DNA of 64,000 nucleotides from Apostichopus japonicus (GCF_037975245.1 NC_092579.1:1174501-1238500); one strand, 5' to 3'; positions 1-37,410 are shown, numbered from the stretch's first letter. Translations and numbers: made by a program. Notes: a model not told the origin generated them from the letters alone.

Positions 1-523
1 GGTTTTGCTGCTTTTTTATTGCATTGTTCATCTCCATTTTTCTGCATTATTCTGATAGTGATAACGGTCACACGTTTCTTATAAAACCAGTGTACCATTG
101 AGGGTTGCAAGAAATCTTTGAGATAGTCTCTAATTGGGCAGTACCTGTCATCTGATCACGGAGGAACATTCATAGCTCCGATTGAGTCCCCGGGTCCCTT
201 GTGTCAAGAATACTCTAATAAACGCTGTAAAATTGATTTTATGAAGTTGATAACTTTGCAGGGTAGGGTATGGGCTCGCGAGGACGGCTCGGAAGACGAA
301 TTGGGCTCGTGATCGAAAAAAGGTTGAAAACCAAGGGTGTAGTGTAAAGGGATGTCTTCAAGTGGTATCTTCTAGTTGTGAAGATGTTTTCATGTTGTCT
401 TAATAGGATGTCTGCGGCGTCACGTGATGTCTTCACGTGATGTTTTCAAGTTGACGTGATATCATCTAAGTTGTTTTTGAGGGATTTACAAATGACACAT
501 TTATATTTCTCCAATTTACACAG

Positions 524-25830
<25,307 letters not shown>

Positions 25831-26880
25831 TTGCATGACAGCAGCAAATGTTTGTGGCTGCTATTTTGGAAATGGAAAGTCTATATTATGATGTGGAGAA
25901 CTGCCTGAATTGTACTTAAATACTGAAATATATTTGAAGAACAGTAAATCATATTTTAAAGCTATATTAATAAGAAAATTAATTGTGGGACATTGCATCG
26001 ATTTGATTAATTTGAAAACATTTAAGAGACTCTTCATTTTGTTTTGTGTTTATTAAATAATTACCTCTCTGTTTTGAACTTTATATAAACATTTATATTT
26101 CGGGTGAAGGGAATTTAATATTACAATGATATATTAAAAAATTGTAGAAAGAAACTGAATACAAAGAAAAGGACCAAATGCACAACCATAGCTGATGCAG
26201 CAGTGACAGTACAGGTGCAAATCCATAGTTAGATCAAAGGAGGGGCTCCCAAAGAGGATCCAGGGGGCCTCAGCCACCTCACTTGACAGTTTTGTACAAA
26301 AGCATAGCCCAATATAATTTTAGTCCAAGCAAGGTACATAGTGAAAATACTTAGCACCCATCGAGTGTGTACATTACTATTTTTTGATTGATCTTTTTCT
26401 TTATGCACCACTATTAAGTATTAATTTCAGTATCTGCCAATTCTTCTTAATACATCTCTCGGGACCCCATGGCCACTTCCCAAAATTCTGGAACCTCAGC
26501 TGTAACAGAGGGGAACTGTGTTGATAAAATTGCTAAGTACAATTTGACCATCTGATGATGATTTTCATCAATAGTATTAGATCAAGTCTTAGTATATGTT
26601 ATGTTGTACCACTCACATATGGATTGCTCTCTGGGAATCAGGAAAATGCCGTTGAAACAATTTGGGCCTTATATTTGAACTGCTTAAAGTTTTGATATTT
26701 TTATATTGATTTCCTTCATAATTATGCATTTCCAACTTTAATATGGCAAAATTATATGACATTATTTTGTTTTCACTTTATAAATTAAATGACAAATGTT
26801 GTATTTCTACTACAGACATGTTAGAGGTCATATGAATTTGATTAATACTCCTAATAAACAAGTTTAATATCAGCTGTTTA
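25831..26880 (+). other. P450 3' untranslated region and downstream
   Basis: AT-rich and non-coding, with ATTAAA near 26052 and AATAAA at 26853. A perfect hairpin with 12 bp arms, GTCCAGTGAAGC / GCTTCACTGGAC, follows at 26915-26940. Confidence 0.5.
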
Positions 26881-29446
26881 GTTCTTTAATGAATAGTGGT
26901 GTCCCACATATGAAGTCCAGTGAAGCTTGCTTCACTGGACCTTAAACCAGTTATGGTTATGGTACTTAATTTCATCATACCTCCTATAGTCAGGTCGATA
27001 TATGGAAAATACCCCCTCAACCCCCAGAAAATTGCTACAAAAGGTTTCTGGAACTCCTGGGAGCAGGAATGGCAGTGAAAATTACATGCTCCACTCATTA
27101 TTCTCTGAACACCTACAGAATAGATATCTATGGTATCTGTTGGTATTCATCAGAGAAAATCCTTGGATAGGGTCTCAAATGAGCTTCTGTTGGCTTGCAA
27201 GTTGTAGTAGTCAGGTCAAAATGCAGTTTAACCCCCCAAAAATTGCTACAAAAGGTTTCTCAACTTTTCTGGTAGGGTTTAGTGTACTTTATAACATACT
27301 AAAAGTTTACCAAAGTAGGACCCCGGAAAAGTGTTTTTATTTCAAAATGGCGTCCAAGATGGCCGCCGAAACCTCTTAATGATCATAACTATGTAACTAT
27401 TAACTCAAATTTGATGATCTTGGTGTCTATCCCTATGTTTTTGGGGGCAAAGAACACATTACGACCATTAAAAATGAAAGTGGGCCATTATCTAACAGGT
27501 TGAGGGGGAATTTTCCATATATTGACCTGAAGAATGTGTCGAATTGGATCCAGGTAGTCTTTGAGGACCTGCCGAGATATCTTGACTGTGAAAAGAGGAT
27601 CGATATTCTGTGGGAAGTCTCCCTCGGCTTCAAAGAGGCAACACCGAATTGGCAGGTGATGATACATATCTTACATCAGGGGAGCCAGCACCCTGGGCAG
27701 TCGTCAGTTAAATTCTTGCCTATGATCAATATGTATTCTGGAGACAAATCGTGCATTGTGTCTACAATAGACTTTGTTTGCAACCTTGCCATGAAGCACA
27801 ACCTTCCCACCATTGTAACTTTTGACAAGCCCTTGTATTGGAAGGCTGCCGAAATCCTCATTGATGCGCACAAAGTAGTCACCTAAAAGGCATTGTTCTG
27901 ATGTTGGGGTGTTTCCATACACTTATGAACGTGATGGGGGCCATAGGAACTCTCATGCAAGGGACCGGTCTCAAAAACATACTTGAGACTATTGAGAAAA
28001 TGCAGTTGTGCACATGATGACAGGGAAAGCTGTCCAGAGGGCTTTGTGGGGCCATCTTCTTGTTGACAAGTCCCTACATAGCCAGCTTATAACGGAAATG
28101 GCCAGAGACGATCCCGAGATTAACACTGTTGGATCAAGCCGAAGAATTGTACTCCTCCCTTCTTAGCGGAGAGACGACGCTAGGAGATGCTGCTTGTTCT
28201 GAGGTTTTGATCCAACTCGAGACAGTAATGGAGAAGAAGAAATCTGAACTTGCTCAGACCTCAAAGACCATCGAGTTGTGGCTGAATTATCAGCGTATGG
28301 TTGGCATGGTAAGAATGTTGATCAAGGCGGATCATACTGGGTCTTGGATGATGCATTTGCAGGCAGTGTCCAATTGCCTAACTGTCTTTTCTGCAGCTGG
28401 GCGCTTCAATTACCTGCGATCTGCTCATTACTACCTGCAGCAAATGAGCAACTTTGTGGAAAAGCACCCAGACGTTTATCGAAAGTTCCTTGATGGTTTT
28501 TCACGTTGTTCATAGGAGCAATCAGTGCTGGGCAGGGCTTAGTAGTGATCTTGTCATTGAACAAACGTTGATGAGGTCTCTAAAGAGCACTGGTGGTCTA
28601 ACTCGCGGCAGTGGGATGACCGAGGACATGCGAAACCTTTGGACCTTATCTGCACCTGTAACATCCGAGTACAACATTAGGATGCAGGATTTCACAAAAC
28701 TTACCTATACTACAAGTCCGCAACACACAGACTCAACTGAGGCGCGCATCAAAAGAGATGCATCTGATCTCGAGAAAATTCGAATAAAGCTTGCAGCCTG
28801 CTCACCCTTAACATCTGATCCTACTTTGGGAAACATTATCAACGGGATAGTGGTTGGGCCAAATGTGAATGTACATGACTTTGAATCGGTTGGGAACAAG
28901 ATCATTGAAGATATAATCGGAAAGTCTGCATTTACTTACAAATTCAAGCGGAAAGACAGAGCCCAAACACTTGGGAATATCTCTGCTGTGAAGATTGCTC
29001 CTGATCGTACCATTGATCCTGCCCTTCTGTTCCAACGTTTCCTTCTGGTGTCAAGGTCAGGAGATCTTCCCTTGAAGAGGTTTTGACGTATGAATTAAGC
29101 CCCTACCCTCCAGCCCTCTTGTTGCACCCTATTGTTAGTTTCACTGCAGAAACAGAGTTTCAGGCAAAAAGGAGGACTTTTTTTTTCTCGTGACAAAAAC
29201 AAGGCAGACATGATTGCTCTCATCAGCACATCACTAACTAAAAGGGGATGCCATGTCATTTAGTCACCAGGGGATGCAGACGTTGATATCGTTAAGGCAA
29301 CTGTTGAACGATCCCGTCATTGCACCACAACGTTGGTCGGTGAGGATACAGATTTGCTGATCTTGCTTCTTCATTACTCCAGAACAGTCAATGAGATCAT
29401 CTATTTCCGTTCTGACGCAAACAAGCAGTCAAAAGAACACAGAGTG

Positions 29447-29802
29447 CAGGCGCGTATCCAGGGAGGTGTTGGGGGCGCGCCCCCCGGGTAAGAAAAAAAG
29501 GAGAGAAAAAAAAGAGAAGAAAAAAGGGGAAAAAGAGGGGGGAAAGAGGAGGAAGGAAAGGAAGGAAGGGAAAAGAAAAAGAAGAAAGAGAGAAAAAGGA
29601 GAAAAGCAGGGAGTAAAAGAAAAACGCCAAGACACCGGGAAGAGAACGAGGAACAGTGACATCATCACAGCGCTGATCCCTATTATATACACATGGCCGG
29701 GTAGCCAGTGACGGATCGAGGATTTCCGAAGGGGCGTGCGCCTCACCCTACCCTTAAACCGACAACTCCATTTTTGACGTTTCCATTTTTCCTCTCTCAC
29801 TA

Positions 29803-29858
<56 letters not shown>

Positions 29859-30836
29859 TATATATGGTCTATCATAACGCGTTTGTGTATGTGGACGCCT
29901 TAAACAATTGTGCTATGAAACCAACTGTGGCATGTCTCGACTGAGTCGTCAGCCGGGGAACATGACGCATTTCGGGAAGGGGCAACCGCCCCCCCCCCCC
30001 CCGAGCATATTTTTTTTATGATATCGCTAGTAATTTCAAAATAGAAACTGCTTAGATGAGACTTACAAGGAATGGGAAATGTAATTACCAGCGATCTGGG
30101 AGGCATTTTTGGCCAAAATTTTCTTGTACGCTTCGCGCCAACTCGTGGTGGCGCTACGATTAGATGGTTTGCCTACAGGCTTCGCTCCTCCCTTGGCGCG
30201 AATGTTCGAATTTGTAAAGCAAACAGCAGATATCACATCATATCAGTGAGCATGAAAATGGCGGTTCCAGGATGAACAACCTCAAAACGATGTGTGTAGT
30301 CATAGGAACCCAATTTGATTTTGGGGGCTGTAACGACTTGCCCGAAAAATATCACCTAAGTTTTTCGCGCGCTCAGCGCGCGTTCAACATGTTAGTGTCA
30401 ATGTCATATAAGCAAGCATCGGTTATTACATCGCATGCCATCGTGTACCGTACGGTCCGTCAAAATTGCGCAGTATACCGCGGGATGCTAATGTAACAAC
30501 GAAATGAGAAAAAGCATGGTGGTCCAATTATGTCAAATTTCTTTTACATTAGTAATGGCGAATCAGTCGGCCAAGCCATGAGGTCGAATATGATTTGTGA
30601 TTGGTGACAATCTTCAAAAAGGTTATGGATGGAAAAAAAACTATTGGGAAATACTTGGTTCTCAGGCAAAAGTGTACAACTGGTTGGTCATTTTCAAGCC
30701 TGAGAAGTGCCATTTCCGGTGATCTGGGGGTATCAAAACCAGAAATTTTCTTGTACGCCGCGCTCCAACCCATGGTGGCGCTCCGCTTAGATAGTAATTC
30801 GCGCCCCCGGGTTAGAAAATCCTGGATACGCCCCTG
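29447..30836 (-). mobile_element. 1.39 kb composite hAT-like element, 5 bp duplication
   Basis: The ends CAGGCGCGTATCCAGG and CCTGGATACGCCCCTG are flanked by GAGTG (29442-29446 and 30837-30841). Removing the element and one GAGTG restores an open frame in the nuclease-like gene, so the boundaries are exact. Five-base duplications occur in some hAT groups. It carries a purine-only tract (29489-29625), a (TA)n run (29804-29858), two copies of the shared module on minus (30115-30167 and 30741-30795), and a GCGCGC stem. It is non-coding and in the opposite orientation to the copies at 42659 and 51268. Confidence 0.85.
29804..29858. repeat. (TA)n microsatellite
   Basis: About 55 bp of TA within the composite element. 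The equivalent place in the sister copies has only a short (TA)n. Confidence 0.95.
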
Positions 30837-32311
30837 GAGTGTATAACATTAATCTGTTGAAAGAAATTTTAGGAGACGATGTGTGCAATCAGTTGATCTT
30901 TATGCATGCCTACTCAGGATGTGTTTCTACTTCAAGGATTTTCGACATCGGAAAAAAAGTCAGCCTTCCAGAAATTAGTGACATCTGATCCTGTCATGAA
31001 GTTCTGTGCTAGTGCATGCATTCTTCAAAACAAATCTCAATAGGTCATATCAGATCTTGGCGAAGACCTGATGGTTGATCTCTTTGGTGGCAAGTCTACC
31101 GATACGCTATCATCACTGCGCCATATCATTTTCACCAAAAAAGTGGCAACTGCTCAAGCATTTGTCACTTCTGAACGGATTCCCCCAACATCACCTGCAA
31201 CATGATTCCATAGCCTACGTGTGTACTTTCAAAGTATGGTATGGATGGGGATGGCATATGAAATGAACCCAACTGAATGGGGATGGAAACAGGAAAATGA
31301 TCAGTTAATTCCAATTATGACCCAAAACAATGCTACGCCTGACAATCTCTTGAAAATTATCCATTGCAACTGTTCGAGGGATGCAAATCCTCTCGATGTA
31401 GCTGCATACGCTATGGACTCCCGTGCACTGATGCATGTGGCCCTTGCCAACCTGAAAACTGTGACAATCCTAACAACACTCAGGAGGTCGATACTGAGGA
31501 GGAGGAGGATGACACTCAAAACTGAACGCTCAGAAACTTATTCTATGGACAAAGGTGTTTGTGCATTAGGTAATGGTGGGCAGCTGAAGGTCATGAGTTC
31601 AATTTCATAATGATTTAACAGTTCAGTGATATCCAAAGTTGTCTTAATGTGTTCTTTGCCCCCAAAAACATAGGGATAGACACCAAGATCATCAAATTTG
31701 AGATGATATTACATAGTTATGATCATTAAGAGGTTCCGGCGGCCATCTTGAAAAAAAAAACTTTTCCGGGGGTCCTACTTTGGTAAATATTTAGTATGTT
31801 ATAAAGTACACTAAACCCTACCAGAATCAGTTGAAAAACCTTTTGTAGCAATTTTTTTTTGGGGGGGGGGAGGGGGGTAAACCGTATTTGACCTGACTAC
31901 TACAACTTGCAAGCCAACAGAAGCTCATTTGAAACCCCATCCAATGATTTTCTCTGATGAATACCAACAGATACCATAGTAGGTGTTCAGAGAATAATGA
32001 GTGGAGCATATAATTGTCACTGCTATTCCTGCTCCCTGGAGTTCCATTGAACTTCTCAATGAGATGGATGTGAGCGAAGCTATTACTTGACAAACTTCAA
32101 GTAGCTTCTCATTTGAAATCTAGTACATATATAATAGTTTTCACCATGAAAATCTGTACTCCCTATCCTCTTCCTGTAAAACTGTTGTCTTATATGGGAC
32201 AGCAGGTAGTATTCTGCAAGTTCTAAAACAGCCTCCAGGATTAATTACTTCATGTGTTTCATGTCAACACGATACACTGAAACAATAGTTTTTATTTAAG
32301 CCAAACTTAAT

Positions 32312-32845
32312 CCCAGTAAACATTTTGACGTCGGATCGACGTTGGGTTTAGGTCCAGATGGTCGGTTTTACGTCGGTGTCCAACATAAGTACGGTAGTAG
32401 TTCAGACGTCGGATTGACGTCACAAATTTAACCTTCCACTTTTAGACGTCCTAACGACGGCTGATGGACGTTTGTTAATATCGTAGTTATATAAAGGTAG
32501 TCTTTAGGACGTCGGATGACAGCCCTTTAATATACGTCGCGTTTCAATGGTCCATCCAAAGCCGAAATAACCTTTTATAACGAACCTATATTAAAAGGTT
32601 CGTTGGATCGAAGTCGGATGAACTACGGATAGGCGACGTCGCACTGAGAACGTCCCCCGACGCTCAAACGACCAGTCAGAATAGACTAATCATAAGCGGT
32701 TAGTTGGATCGACGTCGGATGAACTACGGACAGGCGACGTCGCACTGAGAACGTCCCTCCGACGCTCAAACGACCAGTCAGAATAGACTAATCATAAGCG
32801 GTTAGTTGGATCGACGTCGGATGAACTACGGACCCCCTCCTCCAC
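32312..32845. mobile_element. Fragment of a CCCAGTAAAC-ended element with ~101 bp tandem units
   Basis: It starts CCCAGTAAACATTTTGACGT and is rich in GACGTC and GACGTTGG. GGATCGACGTCGGATGAACT recurs at 32605 (one mismatch), 32706 and 32808, giving units of 101-102 bp. No matching opposite end is seen, so it is truncated. The class is uncertain. Confidence 0.6.
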
Positions 32846-32869
32846 CCCTCATACTTGGTTAACTTTAAC

Positions 32870-34060
32870 ACTGCAATCCTTGGTGTGACTTTATCTATTT
32901 CTGGTTTGCTGCCATCTCTATTTTATCTATTTTACCTATTTTTCCGCACAGTCTTACCAAATCTAAGAAGGAACGTCCAAGTACGATCAACTATTGGTAA
33001 GTCCAAGACGTAATTGATGTCGAAGTTATCCCAAATGTCAAAAGAGTACCTTCTCAAGAACAAATTAATGACATTAATTACAAGAAATTAATATTTCATC
33101 ATCAAAACTTAACAGTTGTCGAAGAGATTAGTAATGTGGAAAAACCACCAATCAATTACTGCGGGTTGAAACTAATATCAATTTAATCAATATCTATGAT
33201 TAAAAGAAGAATTTGCAAAATGGTAACGGTAATTTGACATAACAAGTTGTTCCACAAAAAAGGAAAAAAAAAGAGTGTCAGCATGATTAGGTTTTATTTT
33301 TATGTGGCATTAAATAAGTTCGATACTTGTTAGGTTTAGCGATATAGATATGCTGTAAAATGATAGCAAACAGAGGAACAGACTCCTATGGATTTTTGTT
33401 GACTCTGTTTTTTGTGTCAAAAGGCAATTAATAACAGCATGAAAACTGAAAGTCCAATTAAATGGGACATTCAGCCTTTTGTTGCAATGGGAACTCTTTA
33501 TCACCTACACCAGATTTGGCTTTTAAGTGCTATGCTGTACCTCTTACCTTTACTCATGTAAAAGCTCTTCAGCGCACTGACAAAACATAGTTTTGTGTTC
33601 TCTATAATAGGTTTTTAGAAACAGGTTAATTTAAAGTAGAGTTATTATCCTGGACTGGATTTATTGTCTTTATATGTAATTTCACTGCTTTTACTGGATT
33701 TGATATTGTCAAGTGATATGAATTTCTGTCATATAAAATGCCTATTTGAATTAGACACACACAGCTACAATGTACTTATGATACTTGCTTTCCTCTGTTG
33801 TCATTGAACAGCTACAGTTTGTGATTTGCTACATAAAGCTTACAACAGCTGTGTGTGTTTCATACTTTAGTCTGGTTTCATGAACATGTTGCAATGAGGT
33901 CATGTTTTTACCAATCTTGACATCATTATGAAACCAAATATGAAATTATTAGGATAAGTGAATGCAATCCGTAGTGTTGGATTGAATTAAATCATGTTAA
34001 CCTTTTGTTTCTTTCAATTAATTATTTCTCCATATTTTCATCCCTCCGCTCTCCTCCTCC
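32870..34060. other. No gene recognised
   Basis: AT-rich spacer or intron leading to the acceptor at 34075. Only short A/T runs are seen. Confidence 0.5.
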
Positions 34061-34075
34061 CCTCCCCCATTTTAG

Positions 34076-34195
34076 AACAACCAGTTCATCAAGCAGTCTG
34101 AATCAGAGGAGATAGATGTGGAGATATATTTTTCAGACATCATCTCCAAGATGGGGGAAATGGGTTTCTTGCCTCACTCTAAGGAGTTACCATGA
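34076..34195 (+). CDS. Orphan terminal exon of an unidentified gene
   Basis: A long C/T tract and TTTTAG (34070-34075) form a strong acceptor. In phase 0 the exon reads 39 codons beginning NNQFIKQSESEEIDVEIYF, then DIISKMGEMGFLP, and stops at 34193-34195. The acidic amphipathic composition and the splice site support a genuine last exon. No matching upstream exon was found in the transposon-filled DNA between it and the P450 gene. I do not recognise the family. It could be the end of a gene starting outside the window, or a remnant. Confidence 0.35.
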   Translation, partial: NNQFIKQSESEEIDVEIYFSDIISKMGEMGFLPHSKELP

Positions 34196-34206
34196 CAACA
34201 GTCGTC

Positions 34207-34279
34207 TTCCTCCTCCTCCTCCTCCTCCTCCTCCTCCTCCTCCTCCTCCTCCTCCTCCTCCTCCTCCTCCTCCTCCTCG
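34207..34279. repeat. (TCC)n microsatellite
   Basis: About 24 TCC/CTC repeats, 11 bases after the orphan exon's stop. Confidence 0.97.
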
Positions 34280-34289
34280 ATCTACGACG

Positions 34290-35620
34290 ATGAGCAATCA
34301 GCATTTTGTCCAAGACATTCTTTTGTTTTCTCTCGGATTGCATTCTTTAACGTGACAGCCAAAAAGAGATGCTTTTGTAAAAGGCTAAAAAAAGTAAAAA
34401 AAAAGTAATAATAGATTCATTGTCGGCATATATTTCAGTTGATGAAGATCCTGCTCTCGAAAGAACTGGTGAACGGTTACAGATGGAGGTACAGTACCGC
34501 AAGAGAGAGAGAGAGACATATTGTATGGGGTACAAATCTTGCTTGTTGTCATGGTTATGAGTAATGAGATATTCTCAATATTTTAGTGAAAGGTCTGTGT
34601 GCAAGACAATGGTTTTCCACTTTACAAGGCAGTCGACCATGAAATTTTATTACAGGTAAAGCTTTAGTGAATGGTCGCGCAATGCTATTCCCTTTGTAGC
34701 TGTAGTTGTGCAATGTAATTGTGAATGTTTTTCAAGTCTCGTAACATTGCCTGCAGGAAAAGCAGAGAAAACAAATGTTTTTTTTCCCTCTGGCAGCAAT
34801 ATCCGCAGATGTTCTAACAAATCGGAGTCATCGTGTAATCTAACATTTCTTCTGCTGATCATTCGTTGAAACTCATTAAAATAAGAGAACATTAACTACA
34901 TGTTTAAATGATAAACGTGGTAATTCAAACTATGAACGATTCAGTGTTCGAATCGTAATTGGATGGCTTCATATTGCTGATAAATATTCATGATGTATTA
35001 TTATTTGTGTGAGTTTAGAGAATGTTACGTTGCGTCCAGCACAATAATGTGTAAGTGATTATTAAACCAATTGATAACTTAGTGAGCACATTTGAATCAA
35101 TAAAAATGATGATATGCTTTAGTGGTATTCCTGTTTTATAGCTTCCAGGGTGTCCTTGAAGTAGGGCAGTCCCAAGAATCCACACGATGGCTCCTAATTA
35201 TCCATCAAAAATGTTCTTGTTTGTGAATGATATATACCACTGGAAAGCATCTGTTTTGTCAGTTGACAAGATTTTCATTCAGCTATACCCTTACATATAT
35301 GCAGAATACGTGTTAGCATATATGTTTGCATATTTATGAGGCCTAGATTTTATCAGTTGGGTCATTTTTTATTCCTAGCAGAAAACGTGCACTTAAACCT
35401 CCTATAAGGGTTTTTCCCTCTGAGCTCCAAGTTGTCAACAGGTTATTTCAAATGGGCACAGACTGATCCAAAGGGTTCAAAGATTAAAAATCTCAAATGG
35501 TGGAAAACTTGGCCAATTTCTCAAAACTATTTCACAATGTATAAAAACAGTCAACCATATGTGACTATTTTGATCTTAGGTAGCAGGTTATATATTTGTA
35601 ACCTTTAAGTTAGTTCAGAA
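34290..35620. other. No gene recognised
   Basis: Short frames only. A small (GA)n run is at 34504-34515. Confidence 0.5.
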
Positions 35621-35814
35621 ACATGGGTGAGAATGTCATTGTTTGTTGAAGTTGGAGGAGGGGAGAATGTCATTGTTTGTTAAGTTGGGGGAGGGGAGAG
35701 GGAGGGGAGGGGAGGGGATGGGAGTTTAATTGCCTTAACATGGACAGTAGTACTATTTTCATAACTTTCTCGATGAGGATGTATATTAACTGTCTTGTAG
35801 AATCTCAAAGGAAC

Positions 35815-36056
35815 TTGGCCGAAATCGATAGATTTAAGATGGCAAGTGATGGGAAAAACCAAACCAAGGCTTTAAATTTGAAGATGCTGATATTTGATTT
35901 TGTTTAAATTGTCACTAGAGAGCATATGTAGTTGCTTGGCCGAAATCGACAGATTTAAGATGGCAAGTGATGGGAAAAACCAAACCATGGCTTTAAATTT
36001 GAAGATGCTGACATTTGATTTTGTTTAAATTGTCACTAGAAAGCATATGTAGTTGC
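35815..36056. repeat. ~121 bp tandem duplication
   Basis: The unit starting TTGGCCGAAATCGAYAGATT occurs at 35815-35935 and 35936-36056 with a few substitutions. Just upstream, GAATGTCATTGTTTGTT is also doubled (35631-35682). Confidence 0.9.
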
Positions 36057-36546
36057 TGGGCCATAGTTTCCCCTACAATGGTATGTTTCACATGTTCAGA
36101 TGGCTTACTTTTTGCATTAAGTCTATGTTTTTATGGGCCACCTTCAGTTTCTGTAAGATGTGCAGAAGAGTATGCTTTTTTTTGGGGGGGGGGGAGGGAC
36201 AGATTGATGAGGATCAACTCCCCTCCCCAATAACTCGATACACAAGTAGGGAACTTTTGGAAAAGGGAGAGTGTGTTACGGGCAGGGTGTTGGCAGTGGA
36301 TATTTCAATGTCAGATTATAAGCGTTTTCTCAGGATATATTTACTTCCGAAATCAAGGAATCTATGCAATGGTGATGCTTGTATGTTTATTTGAACGTGC
36401 GCTAGTGTGTGACACTTTGGCTTGTAAACAAGAGTACTCAAGCAAGAACATGATGCATAAACGTCATTGAGTAACAAGGAAACTAATGATATTGTTGGAG
36501 ATCAAAGGTTATTTGAGGTCAACAGAGGTCAGAGGTTGTACATACG

Positions 36547-36931
36547 GAGTGGCGTGGGAAGGTACTTTTGAGTGGGGGGGGGGGCTGAAGACTGATGGCC
36601 GGCCTGGGGGAAGGGTCTAAGGGGAGGGGGTGTCCCACCCCCTTTGGAAATTTTTGGCATTTTCAGGTGGCCTCAGATGCAATTTGGTGCAATATAGCAC
36701 ACTTCAACACCCACTCCATTTTGTAAATAATTTTGCATTTTCACCTGGCCTTAGATGCAATTTGGTGCTCCAAATGAGATTTTTTTCTCATTTGGAAATG
36801 AAAAAGGGGTTTTCTGACTTGCGAAGCGGGGGGGGGGGGGGGGGGGGGCGGAATGATACTTCCGCCCCACCATATTTTTCACGGGGGGGGGGGGGGCTGG
36901 CGCCCCCAGCCCCCCGGTTCCTACGCCCTTG
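36547..36931 (+). mobile_element. 385 bp hAT MITE, first of a head-to-head pair
   Basis: The ends GAGTGGCGTGGGAAGG and CCGGTTCCTACGCCCTTG are imperfect inverted repeats. TACATACG flanks both sides (36539-36546 and 36932-36939). Confidence 0.88.
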
Positions 36932-36999
36932 TACATACGAGAACTGCAAAAGTGGACGTTTGGATTAACTTGATGCTCGGTATTTAGATACACAGTGTT

Positions 37000-37359
37000 C
37001 AAGGGCGTAGGAACCGGGGGGGCTGGGGGGGCGCCAGCCCCCCCAGTGAAAAATGTGGAGGGGCGGAAGTATCATTCCGCCCCCCCGCTCCGCAAGTCAG
37101 AAAACCCCTTTTTCATTTCCAAATGAGAAAAAAATCTCATTTGGAGCACCAAATTGCATCTAAGGCCAGGTGAAAATACAAAATTAAGTTTACAAAATGG
37201 AGTGGGTGTTGAAGTGTGCTATATTGCACCAAACTGCATCTGAGGCCACCTGGAAATGCAAAAAATTCCAAGGGGAGGGGGACGCCCCCTTAGACCCCTC
37301 CCCCAGGCCGGCCATCAGTCTTCAGCCCCCCCACTCAAAAGTACCTTCCTACGCCACTG
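37000..37359 (-). mobile_element. 360 bp hAT MITE, second of a head-to-head pair
   Basis: Same family as 36547-36931 but inverted. The ends are CAAGGGCGTAGGAACC and CCTTCCTACGCCACTG. ACAGTGTT flanks both sides (36992-36999 and 37360-37367). Confidence 0.88.
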
Positions 37360-37410
37360 ACAGTGTTGATTGAAGGAAACCTATATTGGAACTGGCGAAG
37401 GTCTGGTCAA

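Larger units (their letters stand above)
27500..31610 (+). pseudogene. Decayed FEN1/XPG-like nuclease with CXC tail
   Basis: Fragments run co-linearly on +: 27500-27886, ~27870-28060, 28109-28520, 28490-29125, 29190-29446 and 30842-31550. Landmarks of a large invertebrate family that I know only as uncharacterised proteins include FDKPLYWKAAEI, WAGLSSDLVIEQTLMRSLKS, GGLTRG, GDADVDIVKA, GEDTDLLILL, then MHAYSGC, and near the end WGWKQENDQLIP. GDAD, EDTDLL and the SGC..S.IF.IGK region resemble the acidic clusters and helix-hairpin region of FEN1-type nucleases. The Cys-rich tail from 31365 resembles a Tesmin/TSO1 CXC domain. Damage includes frameshifts near 27870, 28110, 28510, 29080 and 31380, stops, a missing middle after 29125, and a transposon insertion. 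The N-terminus is not visible. Confidence 0.7.
27046..32050. mobile_element. 5 kb decayed element with ~410 bp inverted arms around a nuclease-like gene
   Basis: The left arm (27046-27465) and right arm (31640-32050) are inverted copies with few differences. Matching landmarks are GGAGCAGGAATRGCAGTG, TCTGTTGGTATTCATCAGAG, GGTAGGGTTTAGTGTACTTT and GGTGTCTATCCCTATG. Between them lies the broken nuclease/CXC gene, itself split by an inserted hAT-like composite (29447-30836). I see no clear target duplication at the outer ends. The arms also carry AAGATGGCCGCC, a YY1-type motif. Confidence 0.7.

Noticed and set aside
29391-29800. Lys/Arg/Glu-rich and Phe/Leu-rich frames on opposite strands
   Set aside because: They cover the purine tract of the hAT-like composite. 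The same tract at 45843-46040 and 53541-53786 gives equivalent false frames.
36547-37359. A single foldback transposon
   Set aside because: Each arm has its own distinct 8 bp target duplication, so there are two insertions.
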